From Bradyrhizobium sp. CCGE-LA001 (GTDB lineage: Bacteria; Pseudomonadota; Alphaproteobacteria; Rhizobiales; Xanthobacteraceae), in the NCBI RefSeq assembly GCF_000296215.2, contig NZ_CP013949.1, forward strand, positions 4,147,501-4,211,500: a stretch of DNA of 64,000 nt, written 5' to 3'. Under the pieces are notes generated by a model. It did not search any database, was not told the origin of the DNA, and saw nothing but the letters and a program-made list of their open reading frames with translations. A program made the position numbers and the translations under genes. The first letter of the stretch is position 1. Each line of letters starts with the position of its first letter. This document shows positions 17,589 to 25,411 of this stretch, piece by piece.

Positions 17589-18251
17589 ATGAAGATCTAC
17601 GATTGGCCCACCGGTCCCTATCCGGCTCGCGTGCGCATTGCTCTGGCCGAGAAGAACCTGCAATCGGCCGTCAAGTTCGTGACGGTCGATCTGCGGAAAG
17701 GCGAGCACAAGACCGCCGACTTCCTCGCCACCAAAAACTACTCCGGCACGCTTCCGGTGCTGGAGCTTGACGACGGCACGCTGATTGCCGAGTGCACGGC
17801 GATCACCGAATATCTGGACGCGCTCGATGCGGCCCAGACCCTCACGGGTACTACGCCGCGTGACAGGGGCGTGATCCACATGATGAACAAGCGGGCCGAG
17901 CTGGAGCTGCTGGATGCCATCAGCGTCTACTTCCACCACGCCACGCCGGGGCTCGGCCCCAAGGTCGAGATCTATCAAAACGAGGAATGGGGACTGCGTC
18001 AGCGCGACAAGGCCGTGAGGGGGATGCGCTACTTCGATTCCGTCCTGCGGCAACAGCCCTTCGTCGCCGGCGAGGCTTTCTCGATGGCCGACATCACCGT
18101 CGTCGGCGGCTTGATTTTTGCGAGCCTTGTGAAGCTGCCGGTCCCTGTCGAGTGCGAGGCGCTCGCAGCCTGGTACGCGAGAATGCAGCAGCGGCCGAGC
18201 GTGAGAAACCAGCTCGCCATGGTGCCCCCGCCCCGGGAGCCGGCTGCCTAG
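17589..18251 (+). CDS. Glutathione S-transferase family protein
   Basis: 220 aa, cytosolic. The thioredoxin-like N-terminal half begins MKIYDWPTGPYPARVRIAL and has the cis-Pro motif GTLPVLELDDG and the gamma-glutamyl-binding ECTAITEYLD. The all-helical C-terminal half follows, with FSMADITVVGG containing the conserved Asp of the hydrophobic staple. It probably conjugates glutathione to an electrophile, or isomerises one. Divergent from a TetR gene with candidate operators between them. A ribosome site AAAGGAAG precedes the ATG. Confidence 0.92.
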   Translation: MKIYDWPTGPYPARVRIALAEKNLQSAVKFVTVDLRKGEHKTADFLATKNYSGTLPVLELDDGTLIAECTAITEYLDALDAAQTLTGTTPRDRGVIHMMNKRAELELLDAISVYFHHATPGLGPKVEIYQNEEWGLRQRDKAVRGMRYFDSVLRQQPFVAGEAFSMADITVVGGLIFASLVKLPVPVECEALAAWYARMQQRPSVRNQLAMVPPPREPAA

Positions 18252-18497
18252 AGTCAACGGCTGCGGACGCGCGGTCTCGCTGGTTTGCAATCGGGCTGCT
18301 TCACCGGAGCATCGTGACGATCGAGGAACCGGTGTCCGGGCTGGACATTCCAAGTCGCGGCGGAAGGGGTGTCTCAGTCGCTTGACCGACGTGAGGTGTG
18401 GGACTCTCCGCTGCACCCCAAACGTAGTGGCCTGCTCTCAAGCCAGTTCCTCCGCCACAAGTCGTAAGCCTACGCAGATGACCCTTCGAGATCCCGC

Positions 18498-18647
18498 CTA
18501 GACCTCAACAGCAGGAACTGCACTTAAAAGCTTCTCGGCTCGAACCTCGGCGTCTTCGTCCGTGGGGCAATCAAACGCAAATGAATTCTCAGCCAGTTTA
18601 GGCGCTTTTCCCTCGATCAGCCTCGAATTTTCGGCGATCGGCCCCAT
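18498..18647 (-). CDS. Possible small acidic protein (49 aa)
   Basis: Open frame starting MGPIAENSRLIEGKAPKLAE and ending SAVPAVEV. Composition is acidic and protein-like (FAFDCPTDEDAEVRAEKLL), but there is no clear ribosome site upstream of the ATG, so it may be a remnant or chance frame. It fills most of the gap between the transferase and the next coiled-coil gene. Confidence 0.35.
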   Translation of the reverse strand: MGPIAENSRLIEGKAPKLAENSFAFDCPTDEDAEVRAEKLLSAVPAVEV

Positions 18648-18727
18648 TTGCCGACGACGCCTAGCCCGAGCGCGGCGATTAAAATTGTGTTAAAAAATAA
18701 AGCTCAGCACCGTCGTCAAGGATTGAC

Positions 18728-19528
18728 ATGGAGCACCAAATGGCTTCCACGCGGGACGACAGCGTCGCGGAACGGCAGATCGCGGAGGAGCTTTCGCACT
18801 TGGCGCGCAAAGCGGAAGACGGTCCCTTGGTCCGGCCGCCCATGGAGACGTCTCGCGCCCAGCCGACAACGAACCATCAATCGACGAAAAAGCCCCACGT
18901 GGCTTTCGTGTGCTCTCTGCTGGCGGCATCCATTGCTGCTTGGTGGTGGTGGTCGTCCTCCGTTCATCCGGCGATGACGGCATCCTCGGACGCTGCACCT
19001 CTGACGCGGGGCCCCGGAGAAGCCGCGGCGCTGAATGACGCGGCGCCGTCTGCAATCGCCTTGGTTTCCGACTTGGCACAGCAGCTTCAGTCGATGACGC
19101 GCGATCTCGCTGCCTTGAGGACAGCGGTCGAACAGCTGAAGGTGGCGCAAGAGAAATTGGCCCACGACAATGAAAATGTCGCGCGCCAACTCAAGGCGAG
19201 CCAGGAAGAAATCGCAGGCAGCGGCCGTGTCATCGACGAGGTCAGAGCGATCCAGACCCAAATGGCACGCGAAAGCCAAACGCTCACCGATCGCCTCGAC
19301 GCAAACCAAGAGCAACTCGACCGCGTCACGGCCAATGCCTCAGCGCCAAAGGAGATGATGCCTGAGGTTACGAACGCGATCCCAGAAAAGCCAAGGGTCA
19401 TGCCTGAAATACCATTGCCGCGTCCGCGGCAGTCGGCCAATGTCGCCCAGGCGCCAAAGCCTGCGCCAATTGCCAAGCCACAAGCTACAAAACCGCAGCC
19501 GTCGTTCGCATGGCCATGGTCGCGCTAA
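18728..19528 (+). CDS. Membrane-anchored coiled-coil protein
   Basis: 266 aa. A polar, charged cytosolic N-terminus (residues 1-56) is followed by one transmembrane helix with a tryptophan cluster (VAFVCSLLAASIAAWWWW), then a long coiled coil of Gln/Leu/Ala heptads (about 105-205) and a proline-rich tail ending PSFAWPWSR. AAGGATTG precedes the ATG. The architecture fits an inner-membrane protein with a periplasmic coiled coil. The family is familiar from Bradyrhizobium as a hypothetical protein, but its role is unknown. Confidence 0.7.
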   Translation: MEHQMASTRDDSVAERQIAEELSHLARKAEDGPLVRPPMETSRAQPTTNHQSTKKPHVAFVCSLLAASIAAWWWWSSSVHPAMTASSDAAPLTRGPGEAAALNDAAPSAIALVSDLAQQLQSMTRDLAALRTAVEQLKVAQEKLAHDNENVARQLKASQEEIAGSGRVIDEVRAIQTQMARESQTLTDRLDANQEQLDRVTANASAPKEMMPEVTNAIPEKPRVMPEIPLPRPRQSANVAQAPKPAPIAKPQATKPQPSFAWPWSR

Positions 19529-19825
19529 GCCGCGACGGACCGACGCCCGCGGACAAGGCTCTCACCTTCATAGCTTCGCACAATCGTGTTGCTGCCTCGC
19601 GCGCACTCGACACGAGGCGATTGCGTGAAAACGCGTTTGGAAACGCAACAGCTCCTTGTAAGGCAGCATTCGAGACAAGGGTCAAACTGAAAGAGTTATT
19701 TGCAGCCTCGTCGAACGAAAGGCTGATTAATTGCCCCTTCGATTATAATTTTGATTATGGGGGATAATCATGATGACTCAACCACAGAATTAAAAAATAT
19801 GCTGGGCAAAACATGGGAGGCTAGA

Positions 19826-19963
19826 ATGGAAATTGCCCGCCGCTTTCGCGCGATGGCGCTGCTTTGCCGACAGACTGCCGCGCTCCAACCGGAGAGAAGC
19901 TGGAAACTGCTCGCTGAGGCAGAGTATTGGGAGCATCTGGCGGCTGCAGCCTCAGATCACTGA
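19826..19963 (+). CDS. Small helical protein (45 aa)
   Basis: Starts MEIARRFRAMALLCRQ and continues ERSWKLLAEAEYWEHLA to a short acidic end. The ATG at 19826 is chosen because GGGAGG lies 5 nt upstream, an excellent ribosome site; longer in-frame starts at 19751 or 19757 lack one. Residues suggest two amphipathic helices. It is a lineage-typical small protein with no known function. Confidence 0.65.
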   Translation: MEIARRFRAMALLCRQTAALQPERSWKLLAEAEYWEHLAAAASDH

Positions 19964-20028
19964 GGTTCGGCCGAGCGATTTATCTTCCCCCTTCTTGTTA
20001 TCGACTTCTAAGTCAATCGAGATCGGTC

Positions 20029-20205
20029 ATGACCGATAAGCGTCAGATCTATGCTCATGCTGTTCTGAGTGAACGACGCCAAGCGCTTGTGGCGGAGCTG
20101 ATTGAGGTGAAGAAGCTTCGAAGTAAGCTCCGACGTGCAGAAGAGAGAACAATCGGCAGAAGACGGCTTACCAATCCGGGCAGCAGAGCTAGAGCGGTGA
20201 ACTAA
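20029..20205 (+). CDS. Small basic coiled-coil protein (58 aa)
   Basis: Starts MTDKRQIYAHAVLSERRQAL and is a Lys/Arg/Leu-rich helix (ELIEVKKLRSKLRRAEE) with a basic, disordered C-terminus. It could bind nucleic acid or a partner coiled coil, but nothing specific is visible. It lies 65 nt after the 45-aa gene on the same strand. Moderate support from composition only. Confidence 0.5.
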   Translation: MTDKRQIYAHAVLSERRQALVAELIEVKKLRSKLRRAEERTIGRRRLTNPGSRARAVN

Positions 20206-20230
20206 CGCGGCAGCGAGACCGGCCGCCTGC

Positions 20231-20434
20231 TCAGGACAGGCGGTTGCACCGATTTCCGTTCGACGTTGCACCTTGAAAAACCGCAATGAGCCGATCACCT
20301 GCCCAAAGCTCCACGTCGTGCTCGCCCTGCATTTGCTCGGCTCGACGTCTCGCCGCCTCTTCGTCAATGCAGTCAAGCTTCGCGGCGCAGATCACTCGCC
20401 GGTTGCTGTCCACCACGAACACTTTGTACCGCAT
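20231..20434 (-). CDS. Small hypothetical protein (67 aa)
   Basis: Starts MRYKVFVVDSNRRVICAAKL, with a later DEEAARRRAEQM and HDVELWAGDRLIAVF. The beta-alpha-beta-beta pattern is compact and reads as a real folded domain of a type frequent in Bradyrhizobium. I choose the ATG at 20434 over one six codons upstream because the RYKVFVVD strand begins there. Convergent with the 58-aa gene. Function unknown. Confidence 0.6.
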   Translation of the reverse strand: MRYKVFVVDSNRRVICAAKLDCIDEEAARRRAEQMQGEHDVELWAGDRLIAVFQGATSNGNRCNRLS

Positions 20435-20608
20435 GATAGCCGTCCCACCCAAAGGGGACCATCATCATAATCGAATGTCTGTCTCAGGCATTGCCTAAGT
20501 GAGTGCAGGCTGGCGGAACCATTGTACGTGTGGCAATTCGGCTATACCAGCGTGAGCTCATCGGTCGCGCGCTGAGCGTGTCACGCAACCTGCCCACGCA
20601 AGCGCGCG

Positions 20609-21325
20609 TCAGTGCCGCAATCTCACTGCGTGCCGAAGTGCGCGGCTCGAGCTCAACATCGAGAAGCCCCCGAGCGTCATCAGCAGCACACCTAGCCAGG
20701 TTGTCACCGTGTTGCGCGCGTCGTCACGCACCTCTTCATCGCGCGCATCCATTGGCATAGCTGGTGAGTTTGCTGTCGCGGACTCAGGGAGCTTCTCCAC
20801 CTCCACACGGGGCGGCACCGGGCGCTCGGGCGTGAGCTCGCCGCTGGGAAGATCCGTGACGGGTGCCGCCGGCATCAAGGCCGGCGTGCCAGCATCGAAG
20901 ACAGAAGCGGCGTCAGCCACCTTGACTTCGCCTGCCGGCGGCGTCGGAGCCCTCTCAGCCGGCGAAGAGCTCGGCAACTCCGCGCGCGCATCGATCATGG
21001 GGCTCCGCCCTCGCCGCGCGGCCTCGTCGTCTAAACTGGCGGCGCGGTTGGTCGCACGACCATGAACCGGCTTTCTTACCGTTGCGATGCCCTCAGCTAG
21101 GAACCAGCATTTGCGGTGACCGTCGCGCCGATACACCCAGCGCTGTCCTACACCAGGCGAATTGCCGGGCCTCGGCATGCATTCCGGCTGCGCCGACGAG
21201 GTTGCTGCGGGCTCGCGAGGAGCGTTGTTGAACAAGTCGGCGAAAGGGTTCGCGCATGCAGGCGCCGCCGAAAGAGTTCCAACCAGCACCAAACACGGGA
21301 AATAGGATCGCAAATGACCGGACAT
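20609..21325 (-). CDS. Exported protein with C-terminal membrane helix
   Basis: 238 aa from the ATG at 21325, which has GGGAGA upstream. A signal peptide (about 1-25, ending near ACANP) leads to a short conserved-looking segment GQRWVYRRDGHRKCWFL (two cysteines flank it, at PECMP and KCW). A long proline/alanine-rich linker follows, then one transmembrane helix near the C-terminus (TWLGVLLMTLGGFSMLSS). It may be anchored to the inner membrane and face the periplasm. No characterised family is recognised. Confidence 0.6.
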   Translation of the reverse strand: MSGHLRSYFPCLVLVGTLSAAPACANPFADLFNNAPREPAATSSAQPECMPRPGNSPGVGQRWVYRRDGHRKCWFLAEGIATVRKPVHGRATNRAASLDDEAARRGRSPMIDARAELPSSSPAERAPTPPAGEVKVADAASVFDAGTPALMPAAPVTDLPSGELTPERPVPPRVEVEKLPESATANSPAMPMDARDEEVRDDARNTVTTWLGVLLMTLGGFSMLSSSRALRHAVRLRH

Positions 21326-21402
21326 CGAAAACTCTCCCGATGTTGCGCCCCCCAACCGGGCATAAGCCTTCGCGGCAACGTGCGGCCCAAATCTGACAGC
21401 GA

Positions 21403-21443
21403 GATGGATTAATTGTGCTCCTCGCCGAATTAATCAATCCATC
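21403..21443. repeat. Inverted repeat upstream of the exported-protein gene
   Basis: Arms GATGGATTAATT and AATT-AATC-AATCCATC, separated by a 13-bp G+C-rich loop. The pairing is interrupted by a duplicated AATC in the right arm. It sits about 80 bp upstream of the minus-strand ATG at 21325 and could be an operator or a folded RNA leader. There is no poly-T for a standard terminator. Confidence 0.35.
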
Positions 21444-21668
21444 CAGCACCTTTGGGTCGCAACACGCGGCACGCGCAATCGGGCCATCTGCGTTTCGCAC
21501 TCGCATCAAATTAAATGCTTCGCCACGATATTACCGCTGTCGTGCCTTTCTCCCTGCAACCTCCCTCAATTAAATGTGGATTGTACGGCAATCTCCGACT
21601 GACCGCTTGTGTGCTTCTTCATTCCCGACTTGTCTGCCTGGGCCTCACCCAAGAGTTTGGATCGAACC

Positions 21669-21989
21669 ATGAACACCGAGCATTTAAATTCGCTCTCCCT
21701 CGACGAGCTCTGGACGCTTCACCAACAGGTGGCCGCCAGCCTCGCTCAGAAGCTCCTGTTGCAGAAAGCTCGGTTGGAGGAACGGCTCGTCAAAATTGGA
21801 CTGGCCGACGAGGCCAAACAGTTCGATCGTAAACGTCGTCCATATCCGCCGGTTCGTCCCAAATATTGCAATCCGAAGAACCCGGCAGAGACCTGGTCAG
21901 GTCGCGGTAGGCTGCCTCGATGGCTGCGGCCGCAGCTTCGAGGCGGCCGGAAGCTGGACGACTTCCTAATCAACCACGCTTCCCGTTGA
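21669..21989 (+). CDS. H-NS-family DNA-binding protein
   Basis: 106 aa nucleoid-associated protein. The N-terminal coiled-coil dimerisation region is about residues 8-50. The C-terminal DNA-binding motif NPAETWSGRGRLPRWL (71-86) carries the conserved TWSGRGR hook that enters A+T-rich minor grooves. A short basic extension follows. It probably silences A+T-rich or recently acquired DNA. It stands alone, with a 340-bp upstream region and a 1-kb region without clear genes downstream. Confidence 0.9.
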   Translation: MNTEHLNSLSLDELWTLHQQVAASLAQKLLLQKARLEERLVKIGLADEAKQFDRKRRPYPPVRPKYCNPKNPAETWSGRGRLPRWLRPQLRGGRKLDDFLINHASR

Positions 21990-22978
21990 ACGGCGGCAGA
22001 CAAATTGAGCGCTGCTCGTGCGATGGAGTTGACCAATGGACTGAACGAACACGAGGGGACCCGTGCACCCGGAAGAGCGAGAGGGTGGCGAGGCGTTTTG
22101 GTTGTAGAGGTGGTCCTGGCCGCCACAAAAACAGCGGCTGGCCTAGCCTGCGAACGCGACCAACAGCGCTCGAATGAGCGTGGCAGCTACGCGATCGTTG
22201 AACGTTCGCTTGTGTTTTGGCCAGCATCATCAATTCTAAGTAACTGATTTAACTGACGTCTTGGCGGAAGGGGTGTCCTGTCAACCTCTTTGATTAGATG
22301 GGCGTTTTGCGGCTATTCGCAAGAATATCTACGGTGCTTGCAACGGTCATCGCTGCGACGTTCCCACCGTAGTTTCCATCGCTACTTCCCCCCTCCCCCG
22401 CCAGTCTTCTTCCCAAAGTGGACAGCATCCGCGGCCGGACTTTTATGGCTCGAAAGGCTTCGCCCCACCGAAGTTTGCCTGGACTTTTACGATGAGGCTT
22501 TTCGAAACGAAGACGCTGTCACTCCGTTCAAGGTGGTAAGATCGGTCCTGGACCTCTTTGGGCGGTTTGCCGGGCGGTTTTAGGCTGAAGCGCCGAGACC
22601 GATGCAACGCCGCCGGGCCGTCCAAAATACGAAGAACCATAGGCATCGCGATGACGCGGGTGACGGGCACCTTGCGCGGCGCTTCACGGAAGTCGGCTCA
22701 GGCTGCAGGGCGGACCAGATTTGCACAACCTGAGTTCTTCGCGGTTTGACCCAAAGCGGACCTTCTGATGTATGTGACGCAGAGCGATCATTTGCTTTTA
22801 AGAAGGGATGTGCCGGCTTGATCAGCGTGAGGCGCCGTTCCGTTTTCCGCTCGTCACACCAAGCGAAGAAATGACATTGCGGCAGACCTCCCCGTTCTTC
22901 ATGCTTTCGAAGTATGGAGCACGTTGGCCAGCGAAAGGCCGAAGCACCAACCTTTATCGGGCGGTGAGATACGATCAT
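21990..22978. other. Region without convincing genes
   Basis: 989 bp. Short open frames exist on both strands but none has a good start signal, a plausible protein composition or a recognisable motif. It may contain eroded coding remnants. I see no tRNA, repeat array or transposase fragment. Confidence 0.5.
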
Positions 22979-23308
22979 TCATCGGGTGCGCGCGCTTTGC
23001 AAGCAACGACTCAGACAGGGCACCGGGCCGAACCGCTGAATGTGTCTATTTAGACAGGCACTCGACGTTGTATGCATGATGACCTGAGCCGGATCGGCTT
23101 TCCCAAGGCTCGTAAGGTCCTCCAAACCCCTCCTAAGCTTGGCTCCCGCCTCGCTCAGGCTTCCTGCGATTGTGGCTTTGGCTCTTCTGCATCGTTCTTC
23201 ATTGGAAAATTCCTGGAAAGCGACTGTCGGAAGCAGTCGCCACTCTGCCTTGTCATTCGTCGCGGCGGGGCTGACGGAGTAGGAGAAGACGTACATCAGT
23301 ACCCACAT
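22979..23308 (-). CDS. Hypothetical protein (109 aa) with strong ribosome site
   Basis: Begins MWVLMYVFSYSVSPAATNDK; the ATG at 23308 is preceded by GGAGG at 6 nt. The motif AFQEFSNEERCRRAKATI resembles small Bradyrhizobium proteins with the pattern W-x-L...FQEF-x-x-x-x-x-C, as I recall. The C-terminal 30 residues (from about LNRHIQRF) look less ordered, so the original stop may have been lost. Function unknown. Confidence 0.55.
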   Translation of the reverse strand: MWVLMYVFSYSVSPAATNDKAEWRLLPTVAFQEFSNEERCRRAKATIAGSLSEAGAKLRRGLEDLTSLGKADPAQVIMHTTSSACLNRHIQRFGPVPCLSRCLQSARTR

Positions 23309-23394
23309 CGACTTCCTCCAGCATTTGCCCGCCCGGTCCTGCTGTCTGGGAATTGATCCTAGATACATCTTGCGGGTTGCGGCCCTGCTCTGAC

Positions 23395-23565
23395 TTACGA
23401 CGAGGACTTGCGGTCGAGCCGCAATCGCTGTGCCCTCATGCGCTTGATCTCCCGATCGAGCTCTTCACTCTTCTCGTCGCGTCGTTCGCCGCTCGATTTC
23501 GGCTGATCATCTTTGCGCAGCTTTTCCAAAGCCTTCTCGACCGAGAGCTTGTTGGTTCTAGCCAT
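23395..23565 (-). CDS. Small highly charged protein (56 aa)
   Basis: Starts MARTNKLSVEKALEKLRKDD and is rich in Lys, Arg, Glu and Asp throughout, ending RLRLDRKSSS. GAGGTGAGCT precedes the ATG, a good ribosome site. It is predicted to be soluble and largely helical. It lies just downstream of the glycine-rich gene on the same strand with about 40 nt between. Function unknown. Confidence 0.6.
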   Translation of the reverse strand: MARTNKLSVEKALEKLRKDDQPKSSGERRDEKSEELDREIKRMRAQRLRLDRKSSS

Positions 23566-23603
23566 AGCTCACCTCGCCGTGGGGTCCATGCCCGTCAATA
23601 GGG

Positions 23604-24121
23604 TTAGTAGGGATTCTGCTGCGGGCAAATCCATTTGCCGTAGGTGTCGTAGTAGCAACCCTGGTTGTAGTAGCCGCTGCCGTAATAGGCACCCGCCGCT
23701 ACGGCGCCGGCAGTGGCGCCGTAGGCAAGTCCCCGCCCCGGATAATAGGGGTAACGGCCGCCGTAGCCGGGATAACCGGGCCGGCCTGCTATCGGATAGC
23801 CAGGGCGTCCTGGGCGTCCCGCAATTGGATGGGTCGGACGTCCCGGGCGTCCGGCAATTGGTCGGCCTCCGGGACGCCCCGCGATCGGATGGCTTGGATG
23901 CGGGCGTCCGGCAAAGCGACCGCCGCCATGATAGCGTCCACCCCCTCCGGCAAAATGAGCGCGTCCGCCGCCGCCCGCAAAGTGAGCGCGGCCTCCGCCG
24001 CAGCATGGAATCCTCCACCACCGCGACCGCCACCACCCCTGCGGGCATCAGCGTCGTCCGGCATGAGCGTGCTGCCGAGAAGTACGAGAATGGCGAAGAC
24101 AGCTGTTGTAGACTTCAACAT
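23604..24121 (-). pseudogene. Glycine-rich secreted protein, frameshifted
   Basis: The reading begins at ATG 24121 with a signal peptide (MLKSTTAVFAILVLLGS..., cleavage near DADA) and goes into RRGGGGRGGGGFH. At about 24008-24013 the frame changes: the next frame continues GGGRAHFAGGGGRAHF and then proline/glycine/arginine repeats (AGRPG units) to a tyrosine-rich end SGYYNQGCYYDTYGKWICPQ and stop at 23604. Restoring one base joins the two into one ~172-residue exported protein. Without it translation runs on into a different frame to 23789. It is either a decayed gene, a programmed shift or a sequence error. Confidence 0.7.
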
Positions 24122-24169
24122 GATGGGTCCTCCTGCCGGAACAATTGTCTTGCCCCGTCGTCGGCCGCG

Positions 24170-24520
24170 TCAGCTCTTCGGGTTGAACAACCCGCCTGCC
24201 GCCTTCATTGCGGACTCACCCAGCGTCTTGGTCTGATCGGTCAGCGTGCGCATCTGCTCCTGGAAGAAATCGGACTGGAGCTTGAGAGCGTCCTGAACGT
24301 CCTTGGCGTGGATCAGCCTCTCGCCGAGATCGAAGGTCGCGCTGACGTTGCGCTGCATGAAGTCGCAGAACTCCTTTGCCTGGCTTGCAAGCGGCAGCGG
24401 CGACGAGCCGAGCCCTTTTTCCAGAAGCGCGAAGTAATCCGCATTTGCCTTCCGAAGGCGCCCAAGAGCCTCACTCAGCGCTGTGCGGACACCTTCAGCG
24501 GATGCATCGATTTCTGCCAT
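24170..24520 (-). CDS. Phasin-family protein
   Basis: 116 aa, mostly one long amphipathic helix pair. The pattern DYFALLEKGLGSSPLPLASQAKEF, then FMQRNVSATFDLGERL and LQSDFFQEQMRTLTDQTKTLGE, is typical of phasins, which coat polyhydroxyalkanoate granules. The ATG at 24520 is favoured since codons further upstream lie inside the preceding hydrolase gene. It follows that gene by 10 nt, so it is in the same transcript as the two hydrolases, consistent with a storage-polymer role. Confidence 0.88.
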   Translation of the reverse strand: MAEIDASAEGVRTALSEALGRLRKANADYFALLEKGLGSSPLPLASQAKEFCDFMQRNVSATFDLGERLIHAKDVQDALKLQSDFFQEQMRTLTDQTKTLGESAMKAAGGLFNPKS

Positions 24521-24530
24521 AACATTGCTC

Positions 24531-25403
24531 CTACCGGTTGGTCGCGGGAAGTCCTCCAAACCATGCGCCGAAATAACCCGCATAGAGCGCGGGCCGCTCC
24601 AGGTTCATCGAGTGCCCCACGCCGGGCACGATCACGAGACGGCAATCCGGCATCGCGTCGGCCATAACGCGAAGATCGGCCGGTGGAATCCAGCCATCCC
24701 ATTCACCCCACAGCACAAGGTGCGGGTGCCGCAGCTCCGCCATGCGACGCTCCAGCTCGCGGCTTTCCTTTTCCCGCGTCAGGTTGACAGGGGTCCCGAT
24801 CCAGATCCCCTCCGAGACACCAAAGGTCTGATCGATGATGCGGTCAAACAATGCCTGAATGTCACCCAGCCCCTCGCGGAAGCGCGGGACGGCATTGGGA
24901 GCCATGCTCTCGGGCACGAACAGCGATGATGCCGCAGTCGCCATGATCGACCGCGTCAGATCTTTGCTCGTCATCATGGAGCGGAACAGGCCAATCTGAT
25001 CATTGTTGAACGTCATCCCGAGCGGCGTGACCGGATCCAGCGCGAACACACGGCCGAAGCGCTGCGGTTGCTTCAGGAGCATGCGCGCGGCGATGATGCC
25101 GCCCGTCGAATGCGTCGCGAGATGACAGTAGCTAACCTCGAGACTATCCATCGCCGCCAGCATGTCCTCGGCATGCTGCTGCATCGAGTAGTTGGAATAA
25201 TCCGCGACCGGCCTTGGCCGATCGCTGTCGCCGCAACCGCGCCAATCGATCGCGATTACGCGCAGGCCCGTCGGAAACAAGGGCGCGGCCAACTCGATCC
25301 AATCTTTGCTGGCGAGATTGCCGTGGATGAAGACGACAGTGACGTCGCCTCGTCCCCATTCCCGCCAGCCAAGCTGAACCTCGCCTGCCTGCACCCTCGC
25401 CAT
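24531..25403 (-). CDS. Alpha/beta hydrolase
   Basis: 290 aa, cytosolic. HGNLASKDW at 27-35 gives the oxyanion region. The nucleophile elbow THSTGG has Ser99, unusual in that the common Gly-x-Ser-x-Gly is Thr-His-Ser-Thr-Gly. The catalytic His is in GVGHSMNLERP near the C-terminus. It lies between the two-headed hydrolase and phasin genes with 8-10 nt spacings, so a role in polyhydroxyalkanoate or ester turnover is an inference from context; esterase is a safe description. Confidence 0.85.
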   Translation of the reverse strand: MARVQAGEVQLGWREWGRGDVTVVFIHGNLASKDWIELAAPLFPTGLRVIAIDWRGCGDSDRPRPVADYSNYSMQQHAEDMLAAMDSLEVSYCHLATHSTGGIIAARMLLKQPQRFGRVFALDPVTPLGMTFNNDQIGLFRSMMTSKDLTRSIMATAASSLFVPESMAPNAVPRFREGLGDIQALFDRIIDQTFGVSEGIWIGTPVNLTREKESRELERRMAELRHPHLVLWGEWDGWIPPADLRVMADAMPDCRLVIVPGVGHSMNLERPALYAGYFGAWFGGLPATNR

Positions 25404-25411
25404 GCGCAGTC

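Noticed and set aside
19751..19825. Longer N-terminus for the 45-aa gene from TTG 19751 or ATG 19757
   Set aside because: No ribosome site there, and the GGGAGG before ATG 19826 is far better.
22290..22670. Overlapping short frames on both strands
   Set aside because: No ribosome site, low-complexity composition and mutual overlap; likely non-coding.
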